From Castor canadensis (Eukaryota; Chordata; Mammalia; Rodentia; Castoridae), in NCBI RefSeq assembly GCF_047511655.1, contig NC_133397.1:124523308-124587307 (forward strand): DNA of 64,000 bases, read 5' to 3'. Below the pieces are notes generated by a model that was not told the DNA's origin, did not search any database, and saw nothing but the letters and a program-made list of their open reading frames with translations. Position numbers and translations under genes: made by a program. Of this stretch, positions 36,580-48,888 are shown one piece after another (positions within the stretch are counted from its first letter, which is position 1; every line of letters begins with the position of its first letter).

Positions 36580-37011
36580 AGCCATTTCTTATTAAAGCTT
36601 TTATTAAAACTGAGTCTTTACAACATATTTAAATGTCATGTTCCATGGTCAAATATTTAAGGGAAAAAACTCTATATGCAATTATTGGCACATAAATTTA
36701 AGAACATAATCAAAATTAGGCTAAATCCATCTCTAACAATATAGATATATATCTATCTATACAATAGAATAGATCTATATATCGATAGAATGTATATCAT
36801 ATTATAGACCCATATATCTATATGGACAGACATATTTCTAGCTCCAAACTCACGTCAATGACCTGGAATACCTGAGTTTTCAAGTTGTTGGTTTTCCAGA
36901 TAGTATTCAGTGTGTTTCTTCCACTTTATAAAGGGCACAGCCAACCCAGACAGAATAACATCGGTTGATAGATGCTGTCTCCCAAAGACCACGCAGAAGA
37001 CCTCAATGGGA
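36580..37011 (-). other. SNX7: SNX7 3' untranslated region
   Basis: The terminal exon continues past the TAA at 37012-37014 for about 430 bases on the minus strand to a polyadenylation signal. It is not open in any useful frame. A middle stretch (about 36735-36835) is an AT-rich run of imperfect palindromes such as atatagatatatatctat and atatatcgata, which could fold in the transcript. The cleavage point at about 36580 is inferred from the signal position, not seen. Confidence 0.7.
36600..36605 (-). promoter_or_regulatory. Polyadenylation signal of SNX7
   Basis: The plus strand reads tttatt, so the minus strand is a canonical AATAAA, followed 10 bases on by a second near-match (AATAAG). It is the first AATAAA downstream of the SNX7 stop codon at a plausible distance (about 410 bases). 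Cleavage would be expected 10-30 bases further, near 36570-36590. Confidence 0.7.
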
Positions 37012-37089
37012 TTAAAGTTTATCTTCAGAGTCTTCTTCCATGTGAAGGCCAGTCTGTGCTGTAAGGAATGATTCCCACGTAGCAAGGCA
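37012..37089 (-). CDS. SNX7: SNX7 last coding exon, C-terminus and stop
   Basis: Coding part of the terminal exon, 25 codons plus TAA, on the minus strand. It follows an ATTCAG acceptor (AG at 37091-37090) and starts in phase 0 with TGC, which joins cleanly to the CAG that ends the exon at 57291-57443. The peptide starts CLATWESFLTAQT and ends in an acidic tail, SEDKL. The CLATWESFLT block following HYYEQ is, from memory, the conserved end of SNX7, and the preserved frame, acceptor and stop show an intact gene. The 20.2 kb between the exons is a repeat-filled intron with GT...AG ends. The acidic tail after the BAR helix is the part that differs most between SNX7 and SNX30. The assignment is by remembered family sequence, not by a search. 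Confidence 0.87.
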   Translation of the reverse strand, partial: CLATWESFLTAQTGLHMEEDSEDKL

Positions 37090-37689
37090 CTGAATAATGG
37101 AAACAAACCATGAGCTCAATAGTAGTTCACTTTTAGTGTTAAGACCATTAACAAATCCTGATATATCTAATCCTACAGCAATCTGCTCTATTTCTTTCTC
37201 CCATTAGTTTTCAGAATTCTTGTCATTTCCTACATATTTTAGTTCCTAATATTGCTAAATAAGAGGAAAACATATCAAAGGTTAAATGATTAGTGATTAG
37301 CATGGATCAGTTTGCTGAAATAATCTACTATTACCTCATCAACAGGGGAGAAAATACAGTTCAAGTTTAAAGAGAAAAAATAATAGACCCAATTGGATCT
37401 GAGGCAGCAAACATTAGCATCTAGATAGGTGAGAGAAGCAAGGATGCCACAGGCAGATTTGAATCCCGGTATGTCAAGTATGAGTTTGAGAAAGTTGACT
37501 GACTTTTACTATAGTTTTTTTTAGCTATAAATTAGGTTAATAACAGTACTTAGTACTTAGGTGACTGTAAGTATTTTGCTTATATGATCATTAATGTGCT
37601 AAAATATTTTCTACTAAATAATAAAATAAGAAATTATACCTCATATACCAAAAGATGTGAAATACAATCATGTAAATTTGACTATTAAT

Positions 37690-39285
37690 CAAAAATAAGG
37701 AAGAAAGAGGAAAATGGAAAGAAGGAACATCTGAACAAAGAAAGAACAAATAAAAATAACAGCAAGACAACCAACTCAAGTCTAAGCATGTATGTAGTCA
37801 ATTTAAGTGTCGAGAGCAGAGATACCCCAATAAATGAGGCAGATTACCTACTGAATAGAAAACAGACCCACCTGCACTAGAGTGATATTATACGTGAGTA
37901 CATGGCAAAAGAAAGGCAATGATGACTACATTAATATCAAGGTATATTTCAGAGCAAAGATCTCAATTAAAGTTGATCATTTCACAATGGTAGAAGAGTT
38001 AATTCAATTAGATGATGTAATTCAAAACGTTCATACACACTATGAGGGAGTTTCAAAATACATGAGACGAAAAAGAAAAAACAAGGACAAAGACAAACAC
38101 AATTATTGATTTTGATATCTCTAAAGTTCAACAGAATATGATATAGATTTGAATTGCATTATTGATTGAGATGACCTAACTGATATCTATAGAAAAAAAG
38201 CAGAATACACATTCTCTTTCGTGTGTACATATATCATTGACCAAAACAGACCGTATTCTGGGCCATACAAGAAGTCTCAATAAGTGAACAAGACTCAAGC
38301 CATATGAATTATGTTCTCTGAACATAATGGAAATAAATTAGAATAAGTTACAGAAAGATGTATCAAATTCCCCAAGAATTTGAAATCTAAATAGAACAAG
38401 GGAGGGGTCAAGGGAGAAATCACACCTGTAATCCCAGCTACTCAGAACACAGAGCTCAGTAGGATCATGGGAAGCGACCAGCCTGGGCAAAATGCTAGTG
38501 AGACCCCATTTCAAACAACAAACTGGGCATGGTTGTACGCACTTGTGAGCTCATATCCATGGGTGGCTGTGGGTAGGAGGATGGCAGTCCAGGCCAGCCA
38601 GCCTGGGTAAAAATGCAAAATGCTGTTTGAAAAATTCCCAAAGCATAAGGGTCTGGCTCAAGTGGAAGCATGGCTGCCTAGCAAGCATGAGGCTTTGAGT
38701 TCAAATCCCACAAAGATAACTCCATACTTAGAAGGTTTCCCTGACAAGACCCATGAAACATTTACAGAAGTTATAATAACTCTTATACAAACTCTTCCAG
38801 AAACCTGAAGACACAGGAAATCTTTCTAACCTACTAAAACCAAAGATATTATAGAAGAAACTATAGAACAACCTTACTTATCAACATAGATGTACAAAAA
38901 CTCTATCCAAGGTTTTAGCAAAGAAAATCCAGCAGTCTGTACAAAAAATTATGTATCAAAACCAAATGAGGTTTACCCCCAAGAAGGCAAGGTTGGATTA
39001 ATCTTTAAATGTCTACAACATAACTGACTATTATAGTAAATGTAATGTATCTCAATGACACAGAAAAAACACTGGCTAAATTTCAATGTCAATTTCTGAT
39101 TTTACAAGTTTTTCAGTAAATGAGGACTAGAAGGGAACTTTTATATCTTGAGGAAAAGCATCTACAAAAATTCCATAATCAGCATCATATACAGATATGC
39201 AATAAATATTAGCTGTTTATTTCTTGTTAATGCTAAGAAAGGAATTAAAACTCATCTTTATAAGTACTCATAACTCTCTTATGCC
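37690..39285 (+). mobile_element. Ancient L1 ORF2 (reverse-transcriptase region), SINE-interrupted
   Basis: Forward old-L1 sequence: tgggccatacaagaagtctc near 38259 and, after the SINE, tcaacatagatgtacaaaaa, aaatgaggtttacccc and caaggttggattaat, the stretch preceding the catalytic reverse-transcriptase block. The SINE at 38405-38718 divides it. No intact frame. Confidence 0.65.
38405..38718 (+). mobile_element. Composite SINE in the old L1
   Basis: cacacctgtaatcccagcta head, a second head (aactgggcatggttgtacg), then the tRNA-like unit (tctggctcaagtggaagcat to ttgagttcaaatccc). Confidence 0.8.
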
Positions 39286-39289
39286 AAAT

Positions 39290-39356
39290 GGAAGGAAGGA
39301 AGGAAGGAAGGAAGGAAGGAAGGAAGGAAGGAAGGAAGGAAGGAAGGAAGGAAGGT
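39290..39356 (+). repeat. (GGAA)n microsatellite
   Basis: About 16 near-perfect ggaa units, ending in ggtagga. The longest pure microsatellite in the window; on the SNX7 sense strand it is (TTCC)n. Confidence 0.95.
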
Positions 39357-39413
39357 AGGACGGACTTCAAAAAAACCTATCTGCAATGCTTACAAAGAAA
39401 GCAACTTAAGACA

Positions 39414-39492
39414 GTGAGAGTGGTCCAGGTAGTTAAGCACTTGTCTAGCATACAAGACACCCTGGGTTCAATCCCAACACTGCCAAAAGCAA
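39414..39492 (+). mobile_element. tRNA-derived SINE (monomer)
   Basis: gtgagagtggtccaggtagt to ccctgggttcaatcccaaca, then actgccaaaag. A box is partly degraded. Confidence 0.75.
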
Positions 39493-39872
39493 AATTAAAG
39501 AAAACTATTAAGGGGATTGGGACTGTGGAGACCAGACTTTCTGCTAACCCTCTTTGGTCTCTTCTCTGCAAATCCACACATAATCTGGGAGCTGTTAAAC
39601 CCTGCAGGGCAACCCAAAGAAATTTCCACTCTCAGAAAATGTCACATCTTTCTGACAACTCAGCTCAAATACCATCTAAATAAACTTCTGAACATCCTCA
39701 AGGTAAAATTCAATGTGAAATTCTGTGCAGTCTGCTCTGTTTAGAATTCTGGTGAAACAGTGATCCAAATTGCACTAAAGTTCTCACAGGAACACTCAAC
39801 TCTGCCAGTTTAATAAAGGCTGTAAGAGTTCAGTAGCCATCCCCGACTGAGTGTTGTGAATTAGTAGGTTTA

Positions 39873-39905
39873 ATTGCTCCTCTGCCTTTTGGCTAAGATC
39901 AAGTC
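39873..39905 (+). pseudogene. U2 snRNA 5'-end fragment
   Basis: attgctcctctgccttttgg followed by ctaagatcaagt aligns to the first 33 bases of U2 snRNA with about three substitutions. It includes the block that pairs with U6 and precedes the branch-point-recognition segment, which is lost here. No U2-like snRNA promoter element or full-length U2 body follows, so this is a truncated pseudogene. U2 identity is from memory of the conserved 5' end. Confidence 0.75.
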
Positions 39906-40875
39906 TGAACTAGTATTTTCATTTCTAAAATGAGCATAAAAGGGACAGTTGAAACATGGTAAAGGAGAAAAACGATCTGTCTAGAGATCTCTTTATCATT
40001 CTTTATAGCAGAGGCAAAGAGAATTTATGAATTTTGAAATACTGTACATGCTAGAATTAGCATCAAATAACACTAACAATGTAACAACAGGCATTTTAAT
40101 GCTTGCTTTATGTATCACCTTCTCTAGAGGACACAAGGACTCTTACAGAAGGGATAGTGGAGGCTCATATGCTTTTGTGCATTTATGAGTTTACAAGTTT
40201 CCTAAGTGGTACAGCCAGTGTTTATTCATCAACAAATGGAGAATAAGCAATCTCCTGAATCACCTAAGGCACATAATAAGCCACTGGTGAAGAGGGTGAG
40301 GTCGCTTTCTTTAACCCAGTGGCAGAAGGACAATTTTGGAAGGAGAGGTGGGGAAGAAATGTATGATTACAGAGGTATCAGGCTGATGAAGTAGGAAAGA
40401 GTATATATAAAAGTTGGCTACACAGAAAATGATTCCCTGCACACTATTTTACTGATCTCTGGAGCTGTGAGCTATGTCCACTGAAGGTGACTGAGTTAAC
40501 ACACACTGGGCATACGACAAGGTTCAGTAAGAGCCAATGATGACAGAGAAGGAATGTATTGAACAAACGAAGCTAACATGTCACTGTCATCAGAACTGTT
40601 TTTCTTTCTGAACAGCTGACCAGTAAGTTTTAGGAGCCTGAGAAGCGAAGAATTTGACCTGGAATTATGCAGCTCCTGAAACTACCAGAGCTCCACAGGA
40701 AACTTGATAGCAGATATTTTACTAAATTAACTGCTCCTTCCAGAGCTACCTGATATTCTAAACATATGTCAAATTAATTTATATTTTAATAATAAAATAA
40801 AATATGCTGTAACACCCCTTAGTTCTCCTTTTTCTTTCTTGTTTTAAGTATGAAAACCTAAATTAAAAATTCAAG

Positions 40876-41215
40876 AAATGGATTTTTTATTAGCATATAA
40901 TAGTTGTAGGGGGACAGGATACAATGTGATATTTACATATGTGCTTATAATCTATCTTAATTAGATTCATCTCCTCTGTTGTCTCCCTTACTCCTCCTCC
41001 CCCTTCTTAGAACAATTTTAACAGGTTTCATTCTTCTATTTTCATAAGAATACAAAATATACCCACCATATTTGCCATCCTTCACCCTTTCCTTTTGGCC
41101 TCTCTTCTACCACTGGTACCCACCTTTGGAAAGGACCTGTTTTACCTTCCTGTCCTTCATTTTTTTTAAGTGTATTTTCATAATTCGAGGGAGTTTTGCC
41201 TTGGTAAGGAAAAGA
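40876..41215 (-). mobile_element. L1 3' UTR fragment
   Basis: Same order as 7605-8115: gatttttttattagcatataat tail region, ctcctcctcccccttcttag, then ccttcacccttt and a ggacctgttttaccttcct block. Minus sense, truncated. Confidence 0.7.
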
Positions 41216-41624
41216 TTGTTTATACCACACAGTTAAACAACTTAGGTCTGTGACTATCTACTACACTCAGCATTGTGCTAATTGAAGATGAATCATTAAA
41301 CTAACAACAAAAAAATCTATGTAAGGATTGCCTTTGTTTATAAATTATAGTTTATTTATTTGACTGTTCATAACATCCTCCAATGGGATCAGATAATTGC
41401 AGTTTGGGTAAGAAAATGGAGTCTCAGTGCACAGTGCTACCTTCTCCCAGGCTCCCTATGAAGCCAGGGTGAATGCTCCTTCCTGCTCAGGTAGGATAGG
41501 CTGACAGAGATGCCATACCTGCTGTTAGCCAGGATGTGGAGGGCTGGAAAGCAGGTGTATCTCAAATCTGTATTAACTGAGAATCCAAAATGATTATGGT
41601 GACAATTATAGGACATGACTGTAA

Positions 41625-41880
41625 AGGGTGAATGCTGTGAGGGAGGGATCAGTGGGAGGGGTAGGGGGAAGAGGTTTGAAATCCCCTACATGTATATGTT
41701 CAAAGACAGAGTAATGAAACTCACCAAACACTGACTAAATAAGGGGGAGGGAGGAGTGGGACTATAAGGGAGGGGTGAACTTGTTCAAAGTATACCGTGC
41801 ACGTGTACAGAATTATCACCATGAAATCCCTTTGTAGCATTAATGTACAGTAATTGAAGATATAATAAAGCTATTAAGAT
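41625..41880 (+). mobile_element. L1 3' UTR fragment, forward
   Basis: Purine-rich gggagggatcagtgggaggg followed by ggaggagtgggactataagg and an end of aattgaagatataataaagc. Similar purine-rich UTRs end the L1s at 48402-51087 and 56635-57143. Confidence 0.6.
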
Positions 41881-42619
41881 AGTGTAAAAGGTGACAACAA
41901 GGTCGTTACCATAGATGCAATATAGCTTCCCATGAAAGTGTCCACATGGAAGAATGAATATTGGTATCTCTTAGCTTGTGGTAGAGGAGGAGTTGGGTAT
42001 GACAGTGTGGCTTCAGGCAAACCTTTTCACTTCTCAAGGCCCGTTTCCCTTTCCATAGAACAAGTGGATAGTCCATTTAGTTTCCTCCCAGAACTAATAG
42101 GTTTACAGAGGCTAACTGCAGCCAACAAAAAGTGGGCAAAAGAGATCAGATAGAATTTATAAGAATGTCTCATTCTGCTTGGCTGGATCCAGTATGGAAT
42201 ATGGCAGGCATAAGATTTTATCTCTCCCCTCACCCCAAGTATTGGTATTTACAATAGTTTCCAAAGATAAGAACTATAAATACAGGGGAAATCTCTTCAA
42301 TATATACAGCTGCTGTTGCCACTAGTAGCCTGCCTTCACTGAAGGTTTACTGTATGCTGTACACCAAATTAGGTGCTTTTCATTAATTTATCAGCTTTGA
42401 AACCTATTTTCTACATTGTCAATTTCAAGTTCATGTAAAGAAGCATCTTAAGAGAGATGCTAGTTGTGACTCTTGGGAAGATCCTCGTGAGCATGAAAGC
42501 TAAGAACAGTTTAGGTCTGGTGACTCACGGGGAGTATTAAACTTTGTTTTCAAGACTTTTCCATCTTCATATATTCCTTTATGTGTATGTATTTTCAATA
42601 CCCAGACAAATCCATGATG

Positions 42620-42760
42620 AGGTAGCCACTAAGTCATTTTCAGCACTTTACAGATGAGGGTAATAATGAGACTCCGTGAAATAAAGGAGAGTCCCCCAGG
42701 TTACCACGCTCCAAATTTCAAGTTATACCCATCCCAAAGCCCATACTCTTAGCCACGAAG
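42620..42760 (-). mobile_element. MIR-like fragment
   Basis: Reverse-sense MIR pattern: ttacagatgagggtaataat, gagtcccccaggttacc and cccatactcttagccac. Confidence 0.5.
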
Positions 42761-44020
42761 TGAAAAATGCCAGTATAACATTTCCTAGCTCCTCAGGTAA
42801 CGCCACCAACCTATTCATGAAAATACTAACAGAAAATTTAGTTCCATCCAAAGAAACACATAATTAACAATTAATAAAGATGATCTATAATAAACTAAAA
42901 TAACTAGAAATGGGCCAAAAACAACAGCAATGGTACTTACTCTAAAATATGTTAAAAGTCAAACCTTACCATAAATTTCTCTTAAAACCCAAAATTTCCA
43001 TTTTAAGACAAAAAAGTTGTTGTACTTCTACTTTTCTCTCTTAGAGAACACCATGGTAACTTCTTCTCTTGGTAAGTTAACAATGGGAAACACGACTAGT
43101 CACCCAGGTAAATACCTAAGGGCACAGGTAGTATCACCTACATTTTGGGGGACACTGAAGCTAAAGTGTGCAATTTTTGCTATAGTCTGACAAAAACATT
43201 GAAAAATTATTTAGGATCAATACTAAATATAGGTTATATCTAAAAGGAGGCAAATCAATGCATGAATAACATTTTAGCAATTACAGTAGTCACTAAAATT
43301 TAAGATTTGAAACATTAATGAAAGCTGCATATTTTTAAAATTTTGAAGAAAGATCAACCCAGAAAGAAATGAAACATGAGCTCCTAGGAAAAAAGTAACT
43401 TCCATTGTGTTGCAATAGCACAAAGTTATTCCTTGAATTTCATTTTTGGAAAAGTCTAAATGCAGCCTCCAAGAATCATCTGCCAATTTATAATTTTAGA
43501 AATATCTGAAAGTTTAAAATAACAGGATTTGCATATTATTTTGCTAAATTTACATCTCTCTCAAGAATGTAAGTGGTAAGTGTGCTCTACTTAAATGAGT
43601 GACTGCAAAACGACTCATTAGCTACAAACGCCATCTTGTGGTCCATTTATTTATTATTCTGTAGTATTCTGTGGATGTCTAATTCAAAAATCTGATAAAG
43701 ACAGATGGTGCTTTAAATATACTTTATTTTACTTCTCTTATTTTTGTACATGGGCAAAATGGGGCTGCAGAAGGTCTAATATATTGGAAACCTTTATAGC
43801 AGGAATGGATGTGAGTTTAAATTTGAATTCTATACTGGATCATCACTGTTTTTGACTTATAACAAGCCAATTACATGAAGCTTGAACAATTTAACATAGA
43901 CACTTCAAACATCAAACTCAGCTGTTTTTGTTTAACCATGCACTGAAACCACAACACTCTGAAGAAGAGCTCATTTACTTTGGATTACTGGAAACTCACC
44001 CAGGCCCTATTATGATATTT

Positions 44021-44401
44021 TTTTAATTGATATTTATTTTTTTTATTATTCATATATGCATACAAGACTTGGATCATTTCTCCCCCCTGCCCCCACCCCC
44101 TCCCTTACCACCCACTCCGCCCCCTCCCTCTCCCCCCACCCCCTCAATACCCAGCAGAAACTATTTTGCCCTTATTTCTAATTTTGTTGTAGAGAGAGCA
44201 TAAGCAATAATAGGAAGGAACAAGGGGTTTTGCTGGTTGAGATAAGGATAGCTATACAGGGCATTGACTCACATTGATTTCCTGTGCGTGGGTGTTACCT
44301 TCTGGGTTAATTCTTTTTGATCTAACCTTTTCTCTAGTTCCTGGTCCCCTTTTCCTATCGACCTCAGTTGCTTTTAAGGTATCTGCTGGAGACACGCTAC
44401 G
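44021..44401 (-). mobile_element. L1 3' UTR insertion with target-site duplication
   Basis: Minus-sense 5'-truncated L1 beginning with a T-run. A long C-rich tract (44080-44145) is followed by ttgcccttatttctaatttt and gagagcataagcaataatag. Flanks aggccctattatgatattt (44002-44020) and aggcctattacgatattt (about 44403-44420) are a near-identical duplication. Confidence 0.9.
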
Positions 44402-45409
44402 CAGGCCTATTACGATATTTAAGCACATTTTACATGTGTCCTAACTTCCTTCTCCTACAGACCTATGAGGGGTGCGTGGGTGGGGCACAGTAGAGGGAGA
44501 AGTATCATGACTTTCATCTGACAGACTGGCAAATGAGTATAAGGAGGACATGATTAAGATTCTGTAATTGATTAGTGGCACCATGATATCTAACTCTAAT
44601 TTTTCATCAATAAAGCCGCCATCTTTATTTAAGACGCTCTATCATTCACTGTGTTGTATGTTGTATATCATTTATTCCCTTTCTAATCACTTTCCATTCA
44701 AACCCCCAATTAACTTAACTTCAGAAAAATGAAATGTATCTAGTCTGAAGGACAGGGAGAGACACAGCCTGTGCACGCTGCAGTATTATCGTCTGTTTCA
44801 CACATAAGCTCAACTTTATTTGAACACATAACTGAGAAATAATTACATTTTAGAACATCAGGGTAGTAAGAATATCATTAGTAGAAGCTTTTAAGAAAGT
44901 AGAACCCAACAAAGCAACACAAATCTTTAAGACTTATGAGACAGAGTAAGGGTTCCACAGTTATGTGGAGCAACGAGCTATGCCTTCTGAGTATCTAATT
45001 TGAACAGAAGTCATCATTTAGTCTTAAAGGTAGACTTCCCTGAGCTCAGTTTACAACTCTTGTTTCTTCACTTGCCTAAATTTCCTGGTAGCAATCTGTC
45101 AGAGTCTGAATGCAGCTTCATGGCAGCCATGGCAGTTAAACTCCACATCTACCCCGCACAGTCACCCCCAAAAGGTTTAAAATTAAAAAATCATCTATTG
45201 ATGATCTGGATCCATAATCAGTGGTGAAACTTCTCCTCAGACAGTAAGAGCATGAAATGTTAAAGTCTTAAGCTTACACAAAGTTATTCCATCTCTGATT
45301 CTCTTATTCTGCTCATATTTATATTTTGTGTACTTTTGTTTTTTTAGGATTTTCCTTCAGTTTGTGGCTTATATATTTTCTTCTTTTTGTTACTGTTGAT
45401 ACATTTCTT

Positions 45410-45845
45410 TTTTAAAAAAATTATTCATTTATTCACATGTGCATACATTGTTTGGGTCATTTCTCCCCCTTGACCCCCCTCTCCCACCCTCCCCGCCTCA
45501 GTTCCAGGCAGGTCCTGTTCTGCCCTTATCACTAATTTTGTTGAAGAAAAGATAAGAGCATAATAAGAGAGACAAAGCGGTTTTGCTAGTTCAGTTAAGG
45601 ATAGCTATACAGGGAGATTCTTAGCATCGTTTTCGTGTACAAATGTGTTACAACCCATGTTGATTCATCTCTAACTGATCTTTACATTGGTTCCTGATCC
45701 CCTGCTCATGTTAACCTCTGTCGCTTTAAGGTTTCTGTATTAGTTCCTCTGGAGTGGGGAACATCAAACGCTTTCATGTTTTGGGTTTTCTACCTATTCC
45801 TATATCTCCCGTATGTGCTCTCCCCTTGTCATGTGATCCAAGTCC
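45410..45845 (-). mobile_element. L1 3' UTR, 5'-truncated
   Basis: Near-identical to 23268-23690: tcatttctccccctt tract, gaggctccaggcag-like segment, ttatcactaattttgttgaa, and an end at gtcatgtgatccaagt. Minus sense. Confidence 0.88.
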
Positions 45846-46664
45846 AACACTTTGCTGCATTTGAAATTAGAACTGATTGCTCACCAAAAAATTATTTCCA
45901 TGATGTAGATGGTAAAAATCAGGACACTGTTAATCATGAAATAATCAGTAATGTTGATCTCTTTATTAGAAACATGAGGAAGCTCCTATACATTCAATGG
46001 ATTGACATATTTATGACATTAAGATGATAAAAGCTGATGTTTCCATTTTGATAAAGATGACATACCTGAGTGAACTGTATGGTCCATAGAAGAGCAATGT
46101 TATATGATTGCTATTCGGGCTCCCAGTAAATGCCTCCCAGGGGATAAGAAAGCAAACAGCATGGGCACAAGGGTTCAATGGATCAGAATCTTTAACTGGT
46201 GTAAAAATGGTTGGGCTGAGTACAGTTCTGAGCCTCTGAGCCTCTCAATGACATCTGTCTGCTTTGCAACAAATCTAAGTGACATGTAATAGACACCCTT
46301 CAAAATCCTACAGTTGTAGTCCTGAGATGTTCTTCATATTGTGCTGAAGATGCTCCCCACTGTTTTCTAAAGGACTTTTTAGCATCATCAAGAAATTTTT
46401 CTTTCTGGGTCCTAGGGTTTTGGCCAGGCTTTAGTAACTGTTACAATGTGTAATTATAAAAAGAAAAACACCCTGATATGGATTCAAATGCCTGTCCTGG
46501 ACAACTCTGGATTATTTCTGTTCTACTTAACTTTGTTTTATGATGAAGAAAAGGAGATTAAAGAAGGTGCCTCTTTATTGACATTCAGCCTAAGAGTAGC
46601 CAATATATAAAAATACTGATGATTTAATACAGACTGTCTATCATATCTCTGTCCCAGGATTTAT

Positions 46665-46745
46665 TGATTTTGTGAGTGTTACTGGAGTTTAAACTCAGGG
46701 ACCTCATGCTTGCTAGGCAAATGCTCCACCATGTCCCAAGATTTT
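46665..46745 (-). mobile_element. tRNA-derived SINE fragment
   Basis: gagtttaaactcagggacct and gcttgctaggcaaatgctcc are the reverse of the tRNA-like SINE unit. Confidence 0.7.
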
Positions 46746-46953
46746 AAAAGAAAATCCAAATGCTATTTCTTAGGCTAAAAACTACTGAACAACTCTATGT
46801 GGGTAAGCCCTCTATGGTGTCCATCCTTCTCTCTCCAAGACAGGTTGTTCACAAAGAGACCAGCAGTATTAGATGACTGTGTGGTGTGTGCCAAAATGGC
46901 AGAGGGAGTTATTTTGGAAACACGCCATTGTTTGGTATCCCACCTTTCTGGAG

Positions 46954-47003
46954 CTAACTTTAGCATTCATTTCTTTCTAACTTTAGCATTCTTTCTTTCT
47001 AAG
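46954..47003 (+). repeat. Short tandem duplication
   Basis: ctaactttagcattc occurs at 46954 and 46977, each followed by a ctttctttct-type run. Confidence 0.8.
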
Positions 47004-48611
47004 AAAGAAATGTGGCCTGGTGAGAGAAGACATCTCAGTCTTCTGCAGGAGTCTGTTCAGAATGCAGGGCTTTAGCTGAGGCCCTATGAGCTCTGCTCTC
47101 TCGTGGGTAAAGGAAGAGCTTTTGTACCACTCACTGCAAAAAGAACATATCCAGCCTTCTCTTTTTGTAGAAACAAATATTTTGTTTAATTTCTTCCAAT
47201 ATATTGGATTTTTACTACCTTTTAAAAAAATTTTAATTTGCTGAACCCTTTCCGCTTACCCTTTCATTCTCCCAGATGGAGAATGTATGAGTGAAACAGA
47301 AACAAGGCAGCTCTGTTTGCTCAGTTTCCATTACACAGTTTTCATTAAGGATTCATCTTCTCAATTTTATTACAGCTAATTAAATCTTAATTTTCTTTCA
47401 CCCAAAGAGGTTCTCACTTGACTCTGGTACTGTCGGAAGTTCTTCACTTTTCTCCACTAAACCTCACTTTCTTCTAAAATGTCCCTCCTTGACACTTCCT
47501 GATCTTTTCTGCATTCCTCCTTGATTGTATTCGCTCTTCATCTTCACTTTTATCGTCTTGGCCCACACATGTAATCACGTCTCATTCTGTCTCTGCTCCA
47601 CTCTCGATTTTTAGAACTGCTCACTCCTCTTAAGTCTTTTTAAGTCTGTCACTTTTAAAGTATAAGTAACTTTTCTATAATTTTTAAGCTACTTTACTAC
47701 ATTCTAGGGAATATGACTGAGTACGGCCAAGGTTTCCTTTCTTGGTTTTTCTCCTTCCAGATTTTGAAAAAGGCACTTATTAGGTTAGTGGGATGTATGA
47801 CAACAGTTCTCCTTTGCTAGTTACAATTAAGTCTAGAAAGGGGATTATCCTCAATGCTCCTTTCAACAAAGTAACTTTTTTTGTTGTTAACAAAGTGACT
47901 TTTTAAAAACAAAATTTCAGCTTTAAGAATAAAATTTCTGATGGAAATCTAGGTCAAAGTCTTCTTCAGGAAGCAATTTTGTCATCATTAGTAACCCAGA
48001 TTAACTTGACTGTTTGGGAACTATCCTGACTTTGGACCAGTATGTTTTGTGATAAATATTCACAAAATCTGCAAATGACCCAAAGTATGCAGTATAACAC
48101 TGACTTTAAAGCAAACAATTCCTCCAGCAGAGTTTACTGTTTTCCTAACATAACAAGGGATATATTCCAAAATAAATAAAACTATGCTTAAGAACCTTCT
48201 GGATACTCAATGTCCATTCATCACTTAAGTTTGTAGAAAGACAGCTATGACACATTCTTTTTAAATTTTCTGTAATTTTTAAATGACCCACAAAAAACTG
48301 GATTTCAGAAAATCAATAACAATACTGTCAACTGTCTAGAGGACTGTGACCTTAAAATGCTTTTTTTCTTCCTTCGTTTATCTTTCAGAAAATATGCTTT
48401 CTAACTGAAACCATTTACTCTAAAATTACGAATGAGGTGAAGGTGGCTACTCTCCCCACTCTTATTCAACACAGTACTAGAATTCCTAGCCAGAGCAGTA
48501 AGACAGGAGAAAGAAATACAATGGATTCAAACAGGGAAGAAAGAAGTCAAATTATCTGTGTTTGCAGATCATATAATCTTAAACTTAAAAGACCCTAAAA
48601 ACTCAATCAAA

Positions 48612-48683
48612 GGCAGGGTGCTTAAAGCACCTGCCTAGCAAGTGTGAGGCCCTGAGTTCAAACTCCAGTGCAAAAAAAAGAAA
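48612..48683 (+). mobile_element. tRNA-derived SINE nested in the L1
   Basis: ggcagggtgcttaaagcacc, a tRNA-like unit with gaggccctgagttcaaactc and an A-run. It is bracketed by caatcaaa at 48604-48611 and 48684-48691, an 8-base target-site duplication. Confidence 0.85.
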
Positions 48684-48754
48684 CAATCAAAAAACTTTTA
48701 AATCTCATAAATACATCTAGCAAAGAAGCAGGATACAAAATCAGTATACAAAAA

Positions 48755-48888
48755 GCTGTAGCATGGGGGTGGGGGGGGTGAAGGCATATGATGGAGACGG
48801 TGAATTCAAGTATGATATAGTTGATATATTAGAGGAACTTTTGTAAATGGCACAATGTACCCCTCAGCACAACAATAAAAAAATAAGC
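48755..48888 (+). mobile_element. L1 3'-end fragment nested in the L1
   Basis: G-rich start (gggggtggggggggtg), then gtgaattcaagtatgatata, aatggcacaatgtacccctc and an A-rich tail. It interrupts the host L1 sequence, which resumes with gctatacaccaacaatgaat. It shares the ending with the UTR at 57040-57143. Confidence 0.75.

Noticed and set aside
36855..37106. 83-codon minus-strand open frame as the coding frame at the SNX7 3' end
   Set aside because: The SNX7 C-terminus is read in a different frame joined through the acceptor at 37090; this longer frame runs through the splice site and the 3' UTR.
39290..39356. CRISPR-like or tandem repeat array
   Set aside because: It is a plain 4-base microsatellite with no spacers.
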